Assembly (NCBI GenBank): GCA_946055365.1
Contig: CAMGFM010000027.1
Location: 1-10,450, forward strand
Length of the DNA stretch: 10,450 nt
DNA from: an uncultured Prevotella sp.
GTDB lineage: Bacteria; Bacteroidota; Bacteroidia; Bacteroidales; Bacteroidaceae
Direction of reading: 5' to 3'
A model generated the notes under the pieces. That model was not told where the DNA came from and ran no database searches. It saw only the letters and a list, made by a program, of their open reading frames with translations. Numbering within the stretch: position 1 is the stretch's first letter; every line of letters starts with the position of its first letter. This document shows, one piece after another, positions 1 to 7,706 of this stretch. The translations under genes and the position numbers were made by a program.

Positions 1-30
1 TGCGGCTCAGTTCGTTTTCGAAAGCGGATG

Positions 31-62
31 CAAAGGTATGGCTTTTTATCCTTTCCGCCAAA
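31..62 (-). promoter_or_regulatory. Bacteroidota sigma-type promoter reading out of the left edge
   Basis: Read on the minus strand, TTTG (62-59) is followed by exactly 20 nt and then TACCTTTG (38-31). This matches the known Bacteroidetes primary promoter pattern, -33 TTTG and -7 TAnnTTTG with a spacer of about 19-21. The -7 element and its downstream flank are nearly identical to the tRNA-Val promoter in this window: 19 of 21 bases match between 21-41 and 1970-1990. The gene it serves lies beyond the left edge and cannot be identified. Confidence 0.8.
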
Positions 63-108
63 TGTTTTGCAGAGAAATTTCAATTTTATTGCGGATTTTA
101 TGCGAAAC

Positions 109-137
109 TTGACCAATGTCAATTGGCAAAGGGTCAA
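109..137. repeat. overlapping inverted repeats, operator-like
   Basis: Three inverted repeats are nested in 29 bp. TTGACC (109-114) matches GGTCAA (132-137). TTGAC (109-113) matches GTCAA (118-122) around a 4-nt loop. CCAAT (113-117) matches ATTGG (122-126) around GTCA. They lie about 70 bp upstream of the minus-strand -7 element at 31-38. A role as a protein-binding site is inference only; short AT-rich palindromes also arise by chance. Confidence 0.3.
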
Positions 138-317
138 ACACACCCTATATATTATGTTCACATCAAAAATATCATTCCACGTCATTGCCGTCGCAACACA
201 TTATCTTTACTGGCAGGATTACATAGATGCAGGCAAACACCCTCTATAAACATCCAGCAAGCGGTCGCCCATACATATTATATATAAGCACGCAAGCAAG
301 CTATTCCGGACCTACGC

Positions 318-1439
318 TCAACGCGATGCCTGCACCCTCTTGCCCAACCACCGACGCAGCGGCTCGTCATAACACAGCATACAGATGACGGCAAGCAGAA
401 TGGCGATGAAGAAAAGAGCCGTCGGAGTGGCGTAAGGCGACGACCCGAAAGGACGCTGCCCCGTATTGAGCCAATGTATATAAAGATAAATCAGCGGATA
501 GTGTACAGCATAAAGCGGATAGGACAGCCTACCAATAAAGCTGACGACACTCTGCGCCCTACCCCTTACGACTCCCGTTGCGCCATACCACACGATGAGC
601 GGGAACGCGAGACACACCACAAAACACTGATAGACGGGATTGAGGGGCTGAATGGAAAACAGCGTAGTGAGACTCGGGACAGACAGGAGCAGCAACAACG
701 CCACGGCACAGACCGCAAAAGCTGAAGAATGAGTGCCGTCAGACTTACGGTTGCGGAACATGCGCGCCAACAGGAGTCCTGCGGGATAGGCAAAGAGCAG
801 GCGCAGCAAGCCGCCAAAGAGGTTATAAGGCTCGGACGACCATCCATAGGCGATGCTGTTATAGTCGCCGAGAAGAGCATTGACCAGAAGAGCGACAGCC
901 ATTGCCGCCACCCACCACCTGAGCAGACGCGTGGACAGCCTGCGGAGGGCCACGACATAGAGCAGGCTGCCTATATACTCAAAAAACAACGACCAGTGAG
1001 GCCCGTTCAACGGGAAAGCCTCGTAATTGCCGCGCACGTCAAGGCTGCCTGGCACAGGCATCAGCACAAGAGCGAAAAGCACCGCAGCGGCAAGCACCAG
1101 CCACGACACATGCGTGCCGTCCCAACGCACGCAGCCCTGCATCGCATAGCAAACGACACCAATAAGCACTCCCATCACCACCATGGGGTGAAGACGTATG
1201 AGACGACGGCGTATGAAGCCGCCCGTAGTGAGCCTGCCGTCGGCGAGACGGGCATCGTAGGCATGTCCCATGACAAAACCTGAAAGGATGAAAAAGAAAT
1301 CCACCGCCATGAAACCATGGTAGAAATGCTGCTCGGCAGCACCCTCGGAGAATGCTATGGCCTCAAAAAGATGATACACCAGCACGGCAATCGCCACGAT
1401 GCCACGCATACCGTCAAGAATGTCGTAACGTTTTAGCAT
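318..1439 (-). CDS. acyltransferase 3 family (OafA/YrhL-like) integral membrane protein
   Basis: The 373-aa product is a polytopic inner-membrane protein of the acyltransferase-3 family, whose members transfer acyl groups (often acetyl) to surface or secreted glycans. Visible family features are the N-terminal LDGMRGIVA motif (about 9-16) with a following His at 23, the VDFFFILSGFVM segment (46-57), an Arg-rich RRRLIRLHP stretch (77-85), a WSLFFE motif (149-154), and a YPLYAVHYPL segment near 310. Many hydrophobic segments are visible, and the length is normal for the form without a C-terminal SGNH domain. The start at 1439 puts the LDG motif next to the N terminus, as is typical. It stands alone between non-coding stretches with no glycan-synthesis neighbours, so the substrate cannot be named. 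No consensus promoter was found upstream. Confidence 0.9.
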   Translation of the reverse strand: MLKRYDILDGMRGIVAIAVLVYHLFEAIAFSEGAAEQHFYHGFMAVDFFFILSGFVMGHAYDARLADGRLTTGGFIRRRLIRLHPMVVMGVLIGVVCYAMQGCVRWDGTHVSWLVLAAAVLFALVLMPVPGSLDVRGNYEAFPLNGPHWSLFFEYIGSLLYVVALRRLSTRLLRWWVAAMAVALLVNALLGDYNSIAYGWSSEPYNLFGGLLRLLFAYPAGLLLARMFRNRKSDGTHSSAFAVCAVALLLLLSVPSLTTLFSIQPLNPVYQCFVVCLAFPLIVWYGATGVVRGRAQSVVSFIGRLSYPLYAVHYPLIYLYIHWLNTGQRPFGSSPYATPTALFFIAILLAVICMLCYDEPLRRWLGKRVQASR

Positions 1440-1853
1440 AGAAGATTATGATTAAAAAAGGTTTTTGTGATAAATTCAACGTGAGTGACGCACACTGCAC
1501 CGTGCGCAAAGTTTCATTTCAAGGTTAGTTAGGTGCCGACTTATGGTGGCTAAAGATTCTCCTCGCTTATGCTAAAGTACCTTTTTGCGCCGCACGCAAA
1601 CAGCACTGGCATTAACGGAGAAGCCCCATGAGAAACGGGAAGAACACAGCGAGAGAGACGGGGCGGCATGCAAGAATCTTGAAAGACCCCACGAAACCCC
1701 AAACCCACACAGCCCCAAGACGCAGCCCTCCGCCTCACGGGTGCGACACGCCTCCGCTCAGTTCACAGTCGGCAGCAGGAGATGTTCAGCAAAGGCAAAA
1801 AAAAATCCCCGCGGCATCCCAATTAAGGGAAAACCACGAGGAAACACCCCTGT
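1440..1853. other. intergenic stretch without a convincing gene
   Basis: Apart from the tRNA terminator at 1797-1841, I see no supportable gene. The frames open here on both strands (for example 1585-1893 plus and 1550-1738 minus) have no recognisable domain, and two plus-strand ones run into the antisense of the tRNA. An imperfect -7-like AAACTTTG sits on the minus strand at 1514-1507, upstream of the acyltransferase gene, but it has no -33 partner at the right distance. No insertion-sequence ends or att-like duplications of the tRNA 3' end were noticed. Confidence 0.5.
1797..1841 (-). terminator. intrinsic terminator of tRNA-Val
   Basis: In minus-strand RNA, CCUCGUGG (1841-1834) can pair with CCGCGGGG (1814-1807) over 8 bp, including two G-U wobbles. 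The loop contains a second small TCCC/GGGA helix (1830-1827 with 1820-1817). One A then precedes a run of nine T (1805-1797). The wobbles are G-U only in the minus-strand transcript (they would be C-A mismatches on plus), which supports the assigned direction. The hairpin begins 12 nt after the tRNA 3' end. Confidence 0.75.
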
Positions 1854-1927
1854 GGGCGTTGACGGATTCGAACCGCCGACCCTCTGCTTGTAAGGCAGAT
1901 GCTCTAAACCAGCTGAGCTAAACGCCC
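1854..1927 (-). tRNA. tRNA-Val, anticodon TAC
   Basis: This is a complete 74-nt cloverleaf on the minus strand. The acceptor stem GGGCGTT/AACGCCC is perfect. The D arm is GCTC...GAGC, and the anticodon stem TCTGC/GCAGA holds the loop CTTACAA, so the anticodon is TAC and it decodes GUA and related valine codons. The variable loop has 5 nt. The T arm is GGCGG/CCGTC with the loop TTCGAAT. The 3' CCA is not encoded, as in many Bacteroidota tRNAs, and must be added after transcription. The gene has its own promoter about 50 nt upstream and its own terminator, so it is a single-gene unit. Confidence 0.97.
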
Positions 1928-1979
1928 TTTTGCTCTAACAGTAGCTTTAGCAATGTTGCTTAGTTCCTTAAAGCGAGTG

Positions 1980-2011
1980 CAAAGGTATGGAATAATTTTG
2001 ATTGCTCCAAA
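1980..2011 (-). promoter_or_regulatory. consensus Bacteroidota promoter of tRNA-Val
   Basis: Minus-strand TTTG (2011-2008), a 20-nt spacer and TACCTTTG (1987-1980) match the phylum consensus exactly. Transcription should start near 1973, giving a leader of about 45 nt before the mature tRNA 5' end at 1927. The context TGCAAAGGTATGG on the plus strand (1978-1990) is shared base for base with the promoter at 31-62. Confidence 0.85.
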
Positions 2012-2041
2012 TTTTTCAGCCACTTTTTTCAGAAAAACATC

Positions 2042-2088
2042 AAAAAAAAGTGCGAAAAGAGTCCCGAGAGACTGTTTTTGCACTTTTT
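2042..2088 (-). terminator. strong, probably bidirectional terminator after ispF
   Basis: AAAAAGTGC (2045-2053) and GCACTTTTT (2080-2088) form a perfect 9-bp outer stem. It continues inward through GAAAA/TTTTT (one G-T pair), one mismatch, and AGTC/GACT (2060-2063 with 2070-2073) around a 6-nt loop. On the minus strand the stem ends in a run of eight T, about 20 nt past the ispF stop codon. The plus-strand side also ends in five T, so it could work in both directions, although no plus-strand gene points at it. It also insulates the tRNA promoter just downstream. Confidence 0.85.
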
Positions 2089-2109
2089 CCCGGCTGTTTC
2101 TGTCTGTTT

Positions 2110-2589
2110 TCAATCCTTTTCTATCAGCACGACGGCATATGCAGAAATACCCTCCATGCGCCCCGTAAACCCGAGTTTTTCGGTAGTCGTAGCCTTTATA
2201 GACACATTTTCCACGTCTGTGTCCATGACTTCAGCCAGACATCTCTGCATTTCGGGTATATGGGGATTGAGCTTTGGCTTCTCTGCGCACACCGTAGCGT
2301 CGATGTTGCCCACACGATAGCCCTTTGCAGCGAGCAGCTCCACAGTCTTGCGCAGCAATATCTTGCTGTCTATGTCAAGCGTCTCATCGGCAGTGTCGGG
2401 GAAATGATAGCCGATGTCGCGCATGTTTGCCGCTCCGAGCAGTGCATCGCAGATGGCATGTATCAGTACGTCGGCATCACTGTGCCCGAGCAAGCCAAGA
2501 GGATAGTCGAGCCTTATGCCCCCGAGCCACAGTTCACGCCCCTCAACGAGCCTGTGAACGTCATAGCCGAAACCAGTACGTATTTTCAT
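2110..2589 (-). CDS. ispF: 2-C-methyl-D-erythritol 2,4-cyclodiphosphate synthase
   Basis: IspF converts CDP-methylerythritol 2-phosphate to the cyclic diphosphate MEcPP with release of CMP, in the cytosolic MEP route to isoprenoid precursors. The 159-aa length is the usual full length. Metal-binding residues are visible in GYDVH (Asp10, His12) and in the GHSDADVLIHAICDALLGA segment (His44). Near the C terminus, the TTTEKLGFTGRMEGI signature (134-148) is the conserved nucleotide-contact region. The start MKIRTGFGYDVH matches the family N terminus, leaving no room for a longer protein. It lies 174 nt downstream of porV with a hairpin in between, so it could be read through from porV or have its own weak promoter; I found no consensus promoter in the gap. 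Confidence 0.97.
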   Translation of the reverse strand: MKIRTGFGYDVHRLVEGRELWLGGIRLDYPLGLLGHSDADVLIHAICDALLGAANMRDIGYHFPDTADETLDIDSKILLRKTVELLAAKGYRVGNIDATVCAEKPKLNPHIPEMQRCLAEVMDTDVENVSIKATTTEKLGFTGRMEGISAYAVVLIEKD

Positions 2590-2717
2590 AGCTATATATT
2601 ATTCTTTTATGTTATGTCCTAAGAAAAAAAAGAGTGTCGTCATGCCCCGTCACACTGCCCTTCTCAAGCCAATGTCTGGAGCATCACATCTTGAAAAAAG
2701 TGCGAGACCAACAAAGC

Positions 2718-2757
2718 AAAAGCCCCGCGCCGCCGAGACCGTGTGTCTCCCAGCGCG
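2718..2757 (-). terminator. GC-rich hairpin after porV, possible weak terminator
   Basis: CGCGC (2726-2730) pairs with GCGCG (2753-2757), and after a small internal loop GAGAC (2735-2739) pairs with GTCTC (2745-2749) around a 5-nt loop. It starts only a few bases after the porV stop codon. On the minus strand the hairpin is followed by GGG, C and TTTT (2721-2718), a poor T-tract, then by a better T6 further down (2699-2694). It could be an inefficient terminator that lets some transcripts continue into ispF, or an mRNA 3' stabiliser. Confidence 0.45.
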
Positions 2758-2763
2758 CCATGC

Positions 2764-3942
2764 CTATCTTCTGAAGAGATCCTTTATGCCGTCCATGTCA
2801 AAGCTGAGAGTGAAACGGAGAGTCTGGTCAAGCGGATTGCTCTTGGCAGTGGCTATCACATAGCCGGCATCAAGCGAAAACACATTCATGCGAAAGCCTG
2901 CGCCGACGGTGAAATACTTGCGGTTGCCCTTGTTTTCGGACTCGTGGTGATAGCCAGCCCTGACAGAAAACTGGTCGTGGTAGACATATTCGGCACCAAC
3001 GCTCCACTGTATCTCCTGCAACTCCTCCTTGAAACCGCCCGGAGCGTCGCCAAAGCTCTTGAAAATGCCCGAGATGGACGACACGTCATAGTAGTCTTTC
3101 TGCACACGCTCCTCATAGTCTTCCGTTGACTCGCCCTCCATCTGCTTGGGATAGGTAGGCACCAGCAGTTTGTTGGCATCCGCGGATATGGAGAAGCGGT
3201 TATACTCGTCTACGGGAATGACGAGCGATGCTCCAATGCGCAGGTTGGTGGGTATAAACTCAGAGTTGACATCACCGCCAAAGGATATTTTTGAGCCTAT
3301 GTTAGAAATGTTCATGCCCAGACCCAGCTGACACTCACGCGAACCTATATTGATATAGTTCTGATAGTACGTGGCAAGGTCTACGGCAAAGGCACTTCCT
3401 GGCGACGTGTCGTCAGTATAGTCATAAGTAAGGTCAGAGTAAATCCATCTGACGGCAGCAGCCAAAGAGAATTTCTCGCTGAGCATGAGCGAATAGGCCA
3501 CGTCCACAGACATCTCATAAGGGTTTATGGTCATGGAGTTGGCCTCGTCCTCGCCCATATTGGTGTAGACCTCGCCGAGAGAGAAGTATCTCAGCGATGC
3601 AGACACAGCCGAATAGTCGCCAATGCGATAGTAGCCTGCGAGGTAGGCAAGATCCATGTCGCTCACAAGCTGCCTCAGCCACGGCGTGTAGTTAAGGGCC
3701 ACGCCAGCCCTTGATATTGTGAATGGATATTTGGCGGGGTTCCAATATTGCGACACGACATCAGGATCGGTGGCTGCGCCCACGTCGCCCATACCAGCCG
3801 CCCTTGCGTCAGGCGCGATGGACTGTGATGTGACGGAGGTGTTCACGGGATTGAACATATTTTGCTTGTCTTGCGCCATGAGCGGCAGGGCGAGGCAAAA
3901 TGTCAGCACCGCCAAAAGAGATTTTGTCCTTATTCTCATCAT
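2764..3942 (-). CDS. porV: type IX secretion system outer-membrane protein PorV (LptO)
   Basis: PorV is an outer-membrane beta-barrel of the FadL-like fold. It binds the C-terminal sorting domain of T9SS cargo after translocation and shuttles it to the PorU-containing attachment complex. The 392-aa product starts with a signal peptide (about 1-24, ending LPLMAQ). The mature N terminus holds the family segment SIAPDARAAGMGDVGAATDP, followed by WNPAKYPF. The rest alternates in the manner of beta strands and ends in a short strand plus DGIKDLFRR. Two ATG codons are adjacent at 3942-3937 and either could be the start. Direct adjacency to porU, the arrangement known in Porphyromonas gingivalis, separates it from its paralogue PorQ. 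The length matches the family. Confidence 0.95.
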   Translation of the reverse strand: MMRIRTKSLLAVLTFCLALPLMAQDKQNMFNPVNTSVTSQSIAPDARAAGMGDVGAATDPDVVSQYWNPAKYPFTISRAGVALNYTPWLRQLVSDMDLAYLAGYYRIGDYSAVSASLRYFSLGEVYTNMGEDEANSMTINPYEMSVDVAYSLMLSEKFSLAAAVRWIYSDLTYDYTDDTSPGSAFAVDLATYYQNYINIGSRECQLGLGMNISNIGSKISFGGDVNSEFIPTNLRIGASLVIPVDEYNRFSISADANKLLVPTYPKQMEGESTEDYEERVQKDYYDVSSISGIFKSFGDAPGGFKEELQEIQWSVGAEYVYHDQFSVRAGYHHESENKGNRKYFTVGAGFRMNVFSLDAGYVIATAKSNPLDQTLRFTLSFDMDGIKDLFRR

Positions 3943-4105
3943 TAAAATGTATTATCTTGTTTCTTATATGTATTGACTGTTGATGGCATATCATTTACAC
4001 AAACGCCGAAGATGCCCTTTTATTGTCCTGACTGGCAGGCAAAATCGTCTTTTTGCCACACACGCGCAGCCGCCATGCCTAAAGAGACGGGCGAGACACT
4101 CATGC
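3943..4105 (-). other. porU-porV spacer with stem-loop
   Basis: This 163-nt gap contains a perfect 7-bp inverted repeat, GGCAAAA (4038-4044) and TTTTGCC (4051-4057), around a 6-nt loop. A CCTG/CAGG pair immediately beside it (within 4028-4039) overlaps its base. No T-run follows on the minus strand, so it is not a standard terminator. It may be an RNA processing or stabilising element between the two secretion genes. No TAnnTTTG promoter was found for porV, which fits co-transcription with porU. Confidence 0.4.
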
Positions 4106-7100
4106 TCATTTGCCTATGACGATGAGCTTACGTGCCTTTGACACGCTTGTGGCACCGTCTGAGGTGACAAACGCGCGATAGAGATACACCCCCGTGTCAA
4201 GACGCTGTCCGTTGTCGAGCGTGAGGTTCCAGTCCATCTTATAGACAGAGCCGTCTGACACGCCCTCCTCCTCATGTCGCCAGAGCAGTCGTCCGCTCAT
4301 GTCAAGCACCTCTATCGCCACATGCAGAGACGAGCCGCTGCGGTCGTGTGTCAGCACGAATGTAGTGTTGTCGCGTGCGGGGTTTTCGGTGCATGAAAGC
4401 ACCACTGCGGGCTTCACGCCCTTGTCCACGCTAAACGACAGCTGTGCTATCGACACATTGTTGAGTATGTCCCACGCCCTGAAGAGCAGGGTGTGCGGGC
4501 CCGGCTCAAGCTCTGGTATATTATAATATGTAGAGCCAGACGTGTAGCTGCCAAAGTCAAACTCAAAATTGTCGTTGAGCGAATAGGTCATCTCCATCCT
4601 GCCGTCAATGATGAGCTGCATGTCATGTCCTATGCCTGCCCCCGAGGCATTGATGCCGTCCTTGTCGGTGATTTCCGCGACAAAATAGGGAGAGGCGTTG
4701 ACGCTGCCGCCGTTCACAAATGACGGCGAGTTGAGATAGCAATAGATAGACGGGCCTATGGAGTCGTTATATACCTCCTCGCTGCCGCCGAGTATGAAGC
4801 TCGAACTGTGTCCGTGGGCTGCCACGGTGTGGCTGTCGTTGATGGCAAACACGTTTATCAGTCCTGTCTCATCACTATAGTTGATGTCGCGAGGCACGGC
4901 AAACTCAAAGGTGAACTCGCCGTCCTTCACCGTGTTGGAGCCATTATACACTGTCTTCGTGCGGTCGGTGTAGGTGTAGGGTCCTGCGGCAGAGCCTGCG
5001 TTGTCGCGCGTGGTGATGGTCTCGAGGTTGTCTCGCACGGTCAGAGTCACCGTCCCGTTAAAGTCGGGCATGTCTGCCACATGTCCGTTCAGCCTTGCGA
5101 GCTGCCCAGCCTTGATATACACCATGCCAGAGCCGTCTGCCACATCCACGCCGTTGATGTTGTCTATCACGATGCGCGCCGTGGGCAGTTGCAGGCGCAG
5201 TGCAGGGTCGCCGAGCAGGGTGTAATGGAGGGTATTCTCGGCAAGTTTCTGATAAGTGATGTCGTTTTTTGCCCTCCTCTGCGCCTCGCCCACGGCAAGT
5301 GGCCTGCCGTCCTCATCATAGGTCAGCACATGCTTCATGAAAAAGGAGTTGATGTCGGTATTGTAATTGGCAAACACCGTGCGTGCCGTGCCAAAGAACA
5401 TCACGGCACCGCCCTTTGGGTTTAGCACGGCGGTCTCCCCCACCGTGTCGTCAACGCCGTCAAAAGGCATGATGTCGCATGAGGCGGTAATCCAGAGCGG
5501 ATAGACCTTGTTGGAAAACGCCGCAAAATCAGTAATGCGCAACACCCTCTCGTGCGAGAGCTGTATCTCAGAGCCGTGACCTGCATAGTCCATCACGAGC
5601 GCACCCTGCTGTTGCTGGTGACTGATGATAGATGTCACCTCGGGATAGGTATATCCAGCAGCCGCGGAGACACGCGTGTAGGAGTCCCACATCACTTTCT
5701 TCACGACATACTCAGGATGAGCCGCTATCACTTGGTTAGCCACCTTGTCAACGTCTTTCATGTGTATGTTGGCATCGCCATCGTCGCCCATAAACATGAT
5801 GGTGTTCTGCCAGTCACCGCCATTGGCGTTGGCGGCATAGGCCAATGTCTTGTCCACGATGACCTTTGCGTTTTTCTCGTCGGTCACGGGAAAACGTCCC
5901 ACAGCCACGTCCAGCTTGTCGATGTACATGGGCTTGGTGCCTTCGCCGTCGTCAAGCATACAGAAGAAGCCGTCGTCGACATAGCAATATCTCTTGTCAA
6001 AGGAGTTCTCGCCCTCATAGGCCAGCAGGAAATCGTCGGGATTGTATTTGCTGCAAGCAGAGGTGAGCATACGGTTGTCCCACACACAGTCGCCGAAGAG
6101 CAACAGATATTTCGGGGCATCGCCATCACCCTGCGCACGGTCATACATCATCTTGAGATACCTGCGGTAGGCCGACGCATCGGGCGTGCCGCTCGAAAAC
6201 TCGTTGTAGAGTTCGCCAGCGGTAACAATAACCACAGACATGCCGTCTTGCTGTTCGTGAAACTCCTTTATGCGCTGCGCCTGGGCAAGGAGCTTTTGTG
6301 ACGTGGGTATAATGATTATCATGTCGGCATTGGCATCTGCATGGCGATCCTGATTGGCTGTCTGACACACATACTCAGGCACGGGCAGAGATGCGGAGCC
6401 GAGATCGGCCATCGGCATGGGCTCATCCCACACCATAGAGACATAGTCAAGGCGCATGGGATTGCTGCCCCCCAACACCCTAAGCTCCACCGTGTTTTTG
6501 TCAAGCCCGCCATAGCCGCCTACAGTGAACGTGCCTGTCTTCTCGCAGCCGAAGATATACGTTGGCTCATTGTTGGTGGTGGTAAGACGACCCACGACAG
6601 AATCATTGTATAGCACCTCCACCGAGCAGTAGTTTGACGAGGACACATTGACACACAGCGTGCCAGACTTGGCAGACGGGTTGGCAGGGAACGTGCATTT
6701 GAATGAGCCGCCAGCCACAGTCTGCCTTGAGTCATAGAGATTGCGCCCTCCATGAAACCATGCGTGGCCGTCCACCTCATAAAGCTGATGGAAATGTTCG
6801 GGCGCAGGATAATACATCGCCCTGAAAGCGTCAGCGTCAATGGTAGCGACGGGCGTGTCGCCCTGCGTTATGAAATAATATCCATAGTCAGAATAGAAGT
6901 TGCGGGTGCGCTTGAGCGATGTCGCGTTAGACCACGACACGGGTCCGCGCGCATAAAACATGCGCCTGCCATCATGCTCGCATATCGGCACCTCCATCAG
7001 GTCGTCATGCGACACGAGGTCAGAGGCATAAAGGGTCTCGTTGATAAGGTTGCCGCCATAGCCATAGACTTTTATCTTGGACAGGTCGGTAAAGCCTGCC

Positions 7101-7699
7101 TGCCTTATCAACGACTCGGTGAGCAGAAACACGCCCGTGTCGCTCACCCTTATCTTAGCCCACTTGCCCTCTCTCAGCACGCTGTGCGCGGCATATCTGT
7201 CGGCAGGGAGTACATCCACGATGTCTGTGTCGCCATCCGTGCCTCCATCGTCAGACCCAGTGCCATTGCCGTCGTCAGGCTTCACACGCGAGACCGTCGC
7301 CGACACGCTGACGGCACTGCGGCGCAGCATGAAGCTCACGAGAAACTGGTATTTTCCGTCACGATAGACCACGGGGCAGAAAGACGTGAACAGCGACGGA
7401 CGCTTGCGGTCATACACCACACGGCTCTCCACGACGGGCATGGCAGGCGGCATGTCGGGTGTCAGGCTACGATAGCGTGACACTTCGGCGGCAGGCATGT
7501 CAATAAACTCAGGGTAGACGATGTCATAGCTGTAGAGCGTGTCGCGGTGACAGCCCGACAGACTCTCCATGAGCTGAAACTCTGGAGCAAACGAGTCTAC
7601 CCTCAGCTCGTCGGCTGTGAGATTGTAGAACTTCTGGGCATTTGCCGTGAGCAACGCAAATGCCGCAAACAAGAGAGCTGTTATGTGGCGTAATGTCAT
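4106..7699 (-). CDS. porU: type IX secretion system sortase PorU (C25 cysteine peptidase family)
   Basis: PorU is the surface sortase of T9SS: it cleaves the C-terminal sorting domain of cargo and links cargo to the cell-surface lipopolysaccharide anchor. The 1197-aa protein has a signal peptide (about 1-21, ending LLTANAQ), an N-terminal beta-rich region to about 440, a gingipain-like C25 peptidase domain (about 455-835), Ig-like or beta-sandwich regions (about 840-1095), and a C-terminal domain (about 1100-1197) resembling a T9SS sorting domain (TENPARDN, VLDMSGRLLW, LDTGVYLYRA, ARKLIVIGK). The likely catalytic dyad is His708 in MDYAGHGS and Cys741 in WITASCDIMPFDG. A short Asp/Gly/Thr-rich stretch at about 141-160 looks like a linker. 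Known PorU proteins keep their own sorting domain, so its presence is expected. The gene starts 7 nt after the FAH-family stop and lies upstream of porV. Confidence 0.95.
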   Translation of the reverse strand: MTLRHITALLFAAFALLTANAQKFYNLTADELRVDSFAPEFQLMESLSGCHRDTLYSYDIVYPEFIDMPAAEVSRYRSLTPDMPPAMPVVESRVVYDRKRPSLFTSFCPVVYRDGKYQFLVSFMLRRSAVSVSATVSRVKPDDGNGTGSDDGGTDGDTDIVDVLPADRYAAHSVLREGKWAKIRVSDTGVFLLTESLIRQAGFTDLSKIKVYGYGGNLINETLYASDLVSHDDLMEVPICEHDGRRMFYARGPVSWSNATSLKRTRNFYSDYGYYFITQGDTPVATIDADAFRAMYYPAPEHFHQLYEVDGHAWFHGGRNLYDSRQTVAGGSFKCTFPANPSAKSGTLCVNVSSSNYCSVEVLYNDSVVGRLTTTNNEPTYIFGCEKTGTFTVGGYGGLDKNTVELRVLGGSNPMRLDYVSMVWDEPMPMADLGSASLPVPEYVCQTANQDRHADANADMIIIIPTSQKLLAQAQRIKEFHEQQDGMSVVIVTAGELYNEFSSGTPDASAYRRYLKMMYDRAQGDGDAPKYLLLFGDCVWDNRMLTSACSKYNPDDFLLAYEGENSFDKRYCYVDDGFFCMLDDGEGTKPMYIDKLDVAVGRFPVTDEKNAKVIVDKTLAYAANANGGDWQNTIMFMGDDGDANIHMKDVDKVANQVIAAHPEYVVKKVMWDSYTRVSAAAGYTYPEVTSIISHQQQQGALVMDYAGHGSEIQLSHERVLRITDFAAFSNKVYPLWITASCDIMPFDGVDDTVGETAVLNPKGGAVMFFGTARTVFANYNTDINSFFMKHVLTYDEDGRPLAVGEAQRRAKNDITYQKLAENTLHYTLLGDPALRLQLPTARIVIDNINGVDVADGSGMVYIKAGQLARLNGHVADMPDFNGTVTLTVRDNLETITTRDNAGSAAGPYTYTDRTKTVYNGSNTVKDGEFTFEFAVPRDINYSDETGLINVFAINDSHTVAAHGHSSSFILGGSEEVYNDSIGPSIYCYLNSPSFVNGGSVNASPYFVAEITDKDGINASGAGIGHDMQLIIDGRMEMTYSLNDNFEFDFGSYTSGSTYYNIPELEPGPHTLLFRAWDILNNVSIAQLSFSVDKGVKPAVVLSCTENPARDNTTFVLTHDRSGSSLHVAIEVLDMSGRLLWRHEEEGVSDGSVYKMDWNLTLDNGQRLDTGVYLYRAFVTSDGATSVSKARKLIVIGK

Positions 7700-7706
7700 A
7701 AATAGT

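Larger units (their letters stand above)
1..317. other. non-coding left-edge region with an outward promoter
   Basis: I see no convincing gene here. The one open frame (about 28-249, plus strand) has no recognisable protein features and overlaps a clear minus-strand promoter, so I do not call it. The stretch is AT-rich compared with the neighbouring genes. It holds the promoter at 31-62 and a cluster of overlapping inverted repeats at 109-137, both listed separately. No hairpin followed by a T-run is visible after the stop codon of the acyltransferase gene (318), so the end of that transcript is undefined. Confidence 0.6.

Noticed and set aside
164..171. TATTTTTG on the minus strand as another promoter
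   Set aside because: The nearest TTG is 22 nt away, outside the usual spacing, and no gene follows before the stronger promoter at 31-62.
28..249. A 73-codon plus-strand open frame at the left edge
   Set aside because: It covers a consensus minus-strand promoter and inverted repeats, and its product has no recognisable feature.
1507..1514. AAACTTTG as promoter of the acyltransferase gene
   Set aside because: It has one mismatch in the key TA and no -33 element at the right distance.
1440..1853. tRNA-Val as an integration site with the acyltransferase as mobile cargo
   Set aside because: No duplicated tRNA 3' end, integrase or insertion-sequence end is visible between 318 and 1853.
5552..7480. 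Long plus-strand open frames of 249 and 242 codons opposite porU
   Set aside because: They lie wholly antisense to a clearly recognised gene, are rich in His, Val and Arg as expected from reading its codons backwards, and show no domain. They are shadows of porU.
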